From Mollicutes bacterium (GTDB lineage: Bacteria > Bacillota_I > Bacilli_A > RF39 > UBA660), in the NCBI GenBank assembly GCA_012838395.1, contig DUPI01000082.1, positions 1 to 7,681 of the forward strand: a DNA stretch of 7,681 nt, given 5' to 3'. The position numbers and the translations under genes were made by a program. Numbering within the stretch: position 1 is the stretch's first letter; every line of letters starts with the position of its first letter. The notes beneath the pieces were generated by a model, which saw only the letters and a program-made list of their open reading frames with translations, was not told the DNA's origin and searched no databases. Positions 7,291 through 7,681 of this stretch are shown in pieces.

Positions 7291-7315
7291 TTTACCACCT
7301 ACTTAATCATAACAT

Positions 7316-7338
7316 AAAAAGACTTAAATTATAAGTCT
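7316..7338 (-). terminator. Probable terminator of the Fic gene
   Basis: A perfect 7-bp stem (7320-7326 with 7332-7338) with a 5-base loop is followed on the minus strand by TTTT (7319 down to 7316). An alternative pairing of AAAAGAC (7345 down to 7339) with GTCTTTT (7322 down to 7316) uses part of the same sequence. The low G-C content of the stem makes it weak, so leakage into pcrA is possible. Confidence 0.5.
7328..7333 (-). promoter_or_regulatory. Possible -10 element of a pcrA promoter
   Basis: A perfect TATAAT on the minus strand (7333 down to 7328) would start transcription near 7321 and give a leader of about 30 bases with the pcrA Shine-Dalgarno site. I find no good -35; the best upstream match, TTAAAT at 19-base spacing, has 3 of 6. 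The element lies in the loop and inner stem of the Fic terminator hairpin, so promoter and terminator would overlap. Confidence 0.3.
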
Positions 7339-7391
7339 GTCTTTTAATATTTATTTAACTGCAGTGAATTAATTAACGCCAGCATTCATAA

Positions 7392-7681
7392 TTATTTTAT
7401 TCTACTTAGTTTCTGTTCATTTGTCTTGACAAGAGTTTTAGATAAAATTTCTTTCAATATCGACGTATCACCACTACAAGCACTGTGAACACATCCCGTT
7501 ATTAGCATTTGTTTATCTTCCTTTGACCACTTACTATATTCTAATTTGTAGTTTTTAAGATTTGTATTTTTGTTAATATAGCTCATATATTGCCTAAAAA
7601 ATTCGCGTTGGACTCGTCCATTACCTTCTCTAAAAGGATGAATAATATCTAATTCACCATAATAATGCGCTAAATAAGTGA
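7392..7681 (-). CDS. Fic-domain protein (putative AMP-transferase), C-terminal 95 residues
   Basis: The reading frame is open to the window edge, so the N-terminus is missing and only the last 95 residues are seen. The catalytic Fic motif HPFREGNGRVQR (7605-7640) is intact, including the histidine that acts as base and the GNGR phosphate-binding loop. Such proteins normally transfer AMP from ATP to a hydroxyl on a target protein. The following part (KLEYSKWSKEDKQM, then SACSGDTSILKEIL) matches the helical tail of 'cell filamentation protein Fic'-type proteins. I see no clear C-terminal inhibitory motif (S/TxxxE followed by G or N); an inhibitor could be in the missing N-terminus or a separate antitoxin gene to the right. 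The ATG at 7586 is internal, not a start, because the Fic motif lies upstream of it in the same frame. A probable terminator follows, so it is likely a separate unit from pcrA. Confidence 0.93.
   Translation of the reverse strand, partial: TYLAHYYGELDIIHPFREGNGRVQREFFRQYMSYINKNTNLKNYKLEYSKWSKEDKQMLITGCVHSACSGDTSILKEILSKTLVKTNEQKLSRIK

Noticed and set aside
7306..7311. TATGAT as the pcrA -10 element
   Set aside because: It would start transcription inside the Shine-Dalgarno site and lacks a -35; TATAAT at 7328-7333 is better placed.
7392..7586. A complete 64-aa protein starting at ATG 7586
   Set aside because: The same frame continues upstream through the catalytic Fic motif to the window edge, so this ATG is an internal methionine.

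Overview
The window is very AT-rich and reads as chromosomal housekeeping DNA from a low-GC Bacillota (Bacilli) lineage. The genetic code is standard: conserved tryptophans in Lon, PcrA and Fic are TGG, and TGA is a real stop at the end of pcrA. That argues against Mycoplasma or Spiroplasma and fits Acholeplasma-like or uncultured gut 'Tenericutes/RF39-type' Bacilli. This placement is an inference from composition, gene order and protein style, not from a search. Ribosome-binding sites are strong and often use the downstream half of the anti-Shine-Dalgarno complement (AGGTGAT), with a short spacer to the start codon.

Nearly everything is on the minus strand, so transcription runs right to left. 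From right to left the window holds: the C-terminal part of a Fic-domain protein cut by the window edge; the helicase gene pcrA; a 53-residue single-TM protein gene that starts 4 bases after the pcrA stop; the NAD+-dependent DNA ligase gene ligA; the ATP-dependent protease gene lon; and a ~96-residue protein vaguely like SPOCS-domain (DUF3794) proteins. At the far left a 35-residue hydrophobic ORF on the plus strand converges on that last gene and overlaps its end.

pcrA followed by ligA is the familiar Bacilli DNA-repair neighbourhood; in Bacillus pcrB precedes pcrA, whereas here a Fic gene does. PcrA unwinds DNA during repair and rolling-circle replication, and LigA seals nicks during replication and repair. 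Lon degrades damaged and regulatory proteins and appears to be a separate unit with its own promoter and terminator. The Fic protein belongs to an AMP-transferase family often linked to toxin-antitoxin systems or host/self modification.

Intergenic spaces are short, the largest being about 150 bases, and are packed with signals. Hairpin terminators follow fic, the pcrA/small-gene pair and lon. Candidate sigma-A promoters precede pcrA, ligA, lon and the left-hand small gene. There is no tRNA, rRNA, CRISPR array, insertion sequence or long repeat. I see no clear new multi-gene system. The most rewarding items are the two small membrane-protein genes, the tandem repeat at the lon promoter, the Fic gene beside pcrA, and the doubtful C-terminus of the left-hand gene.
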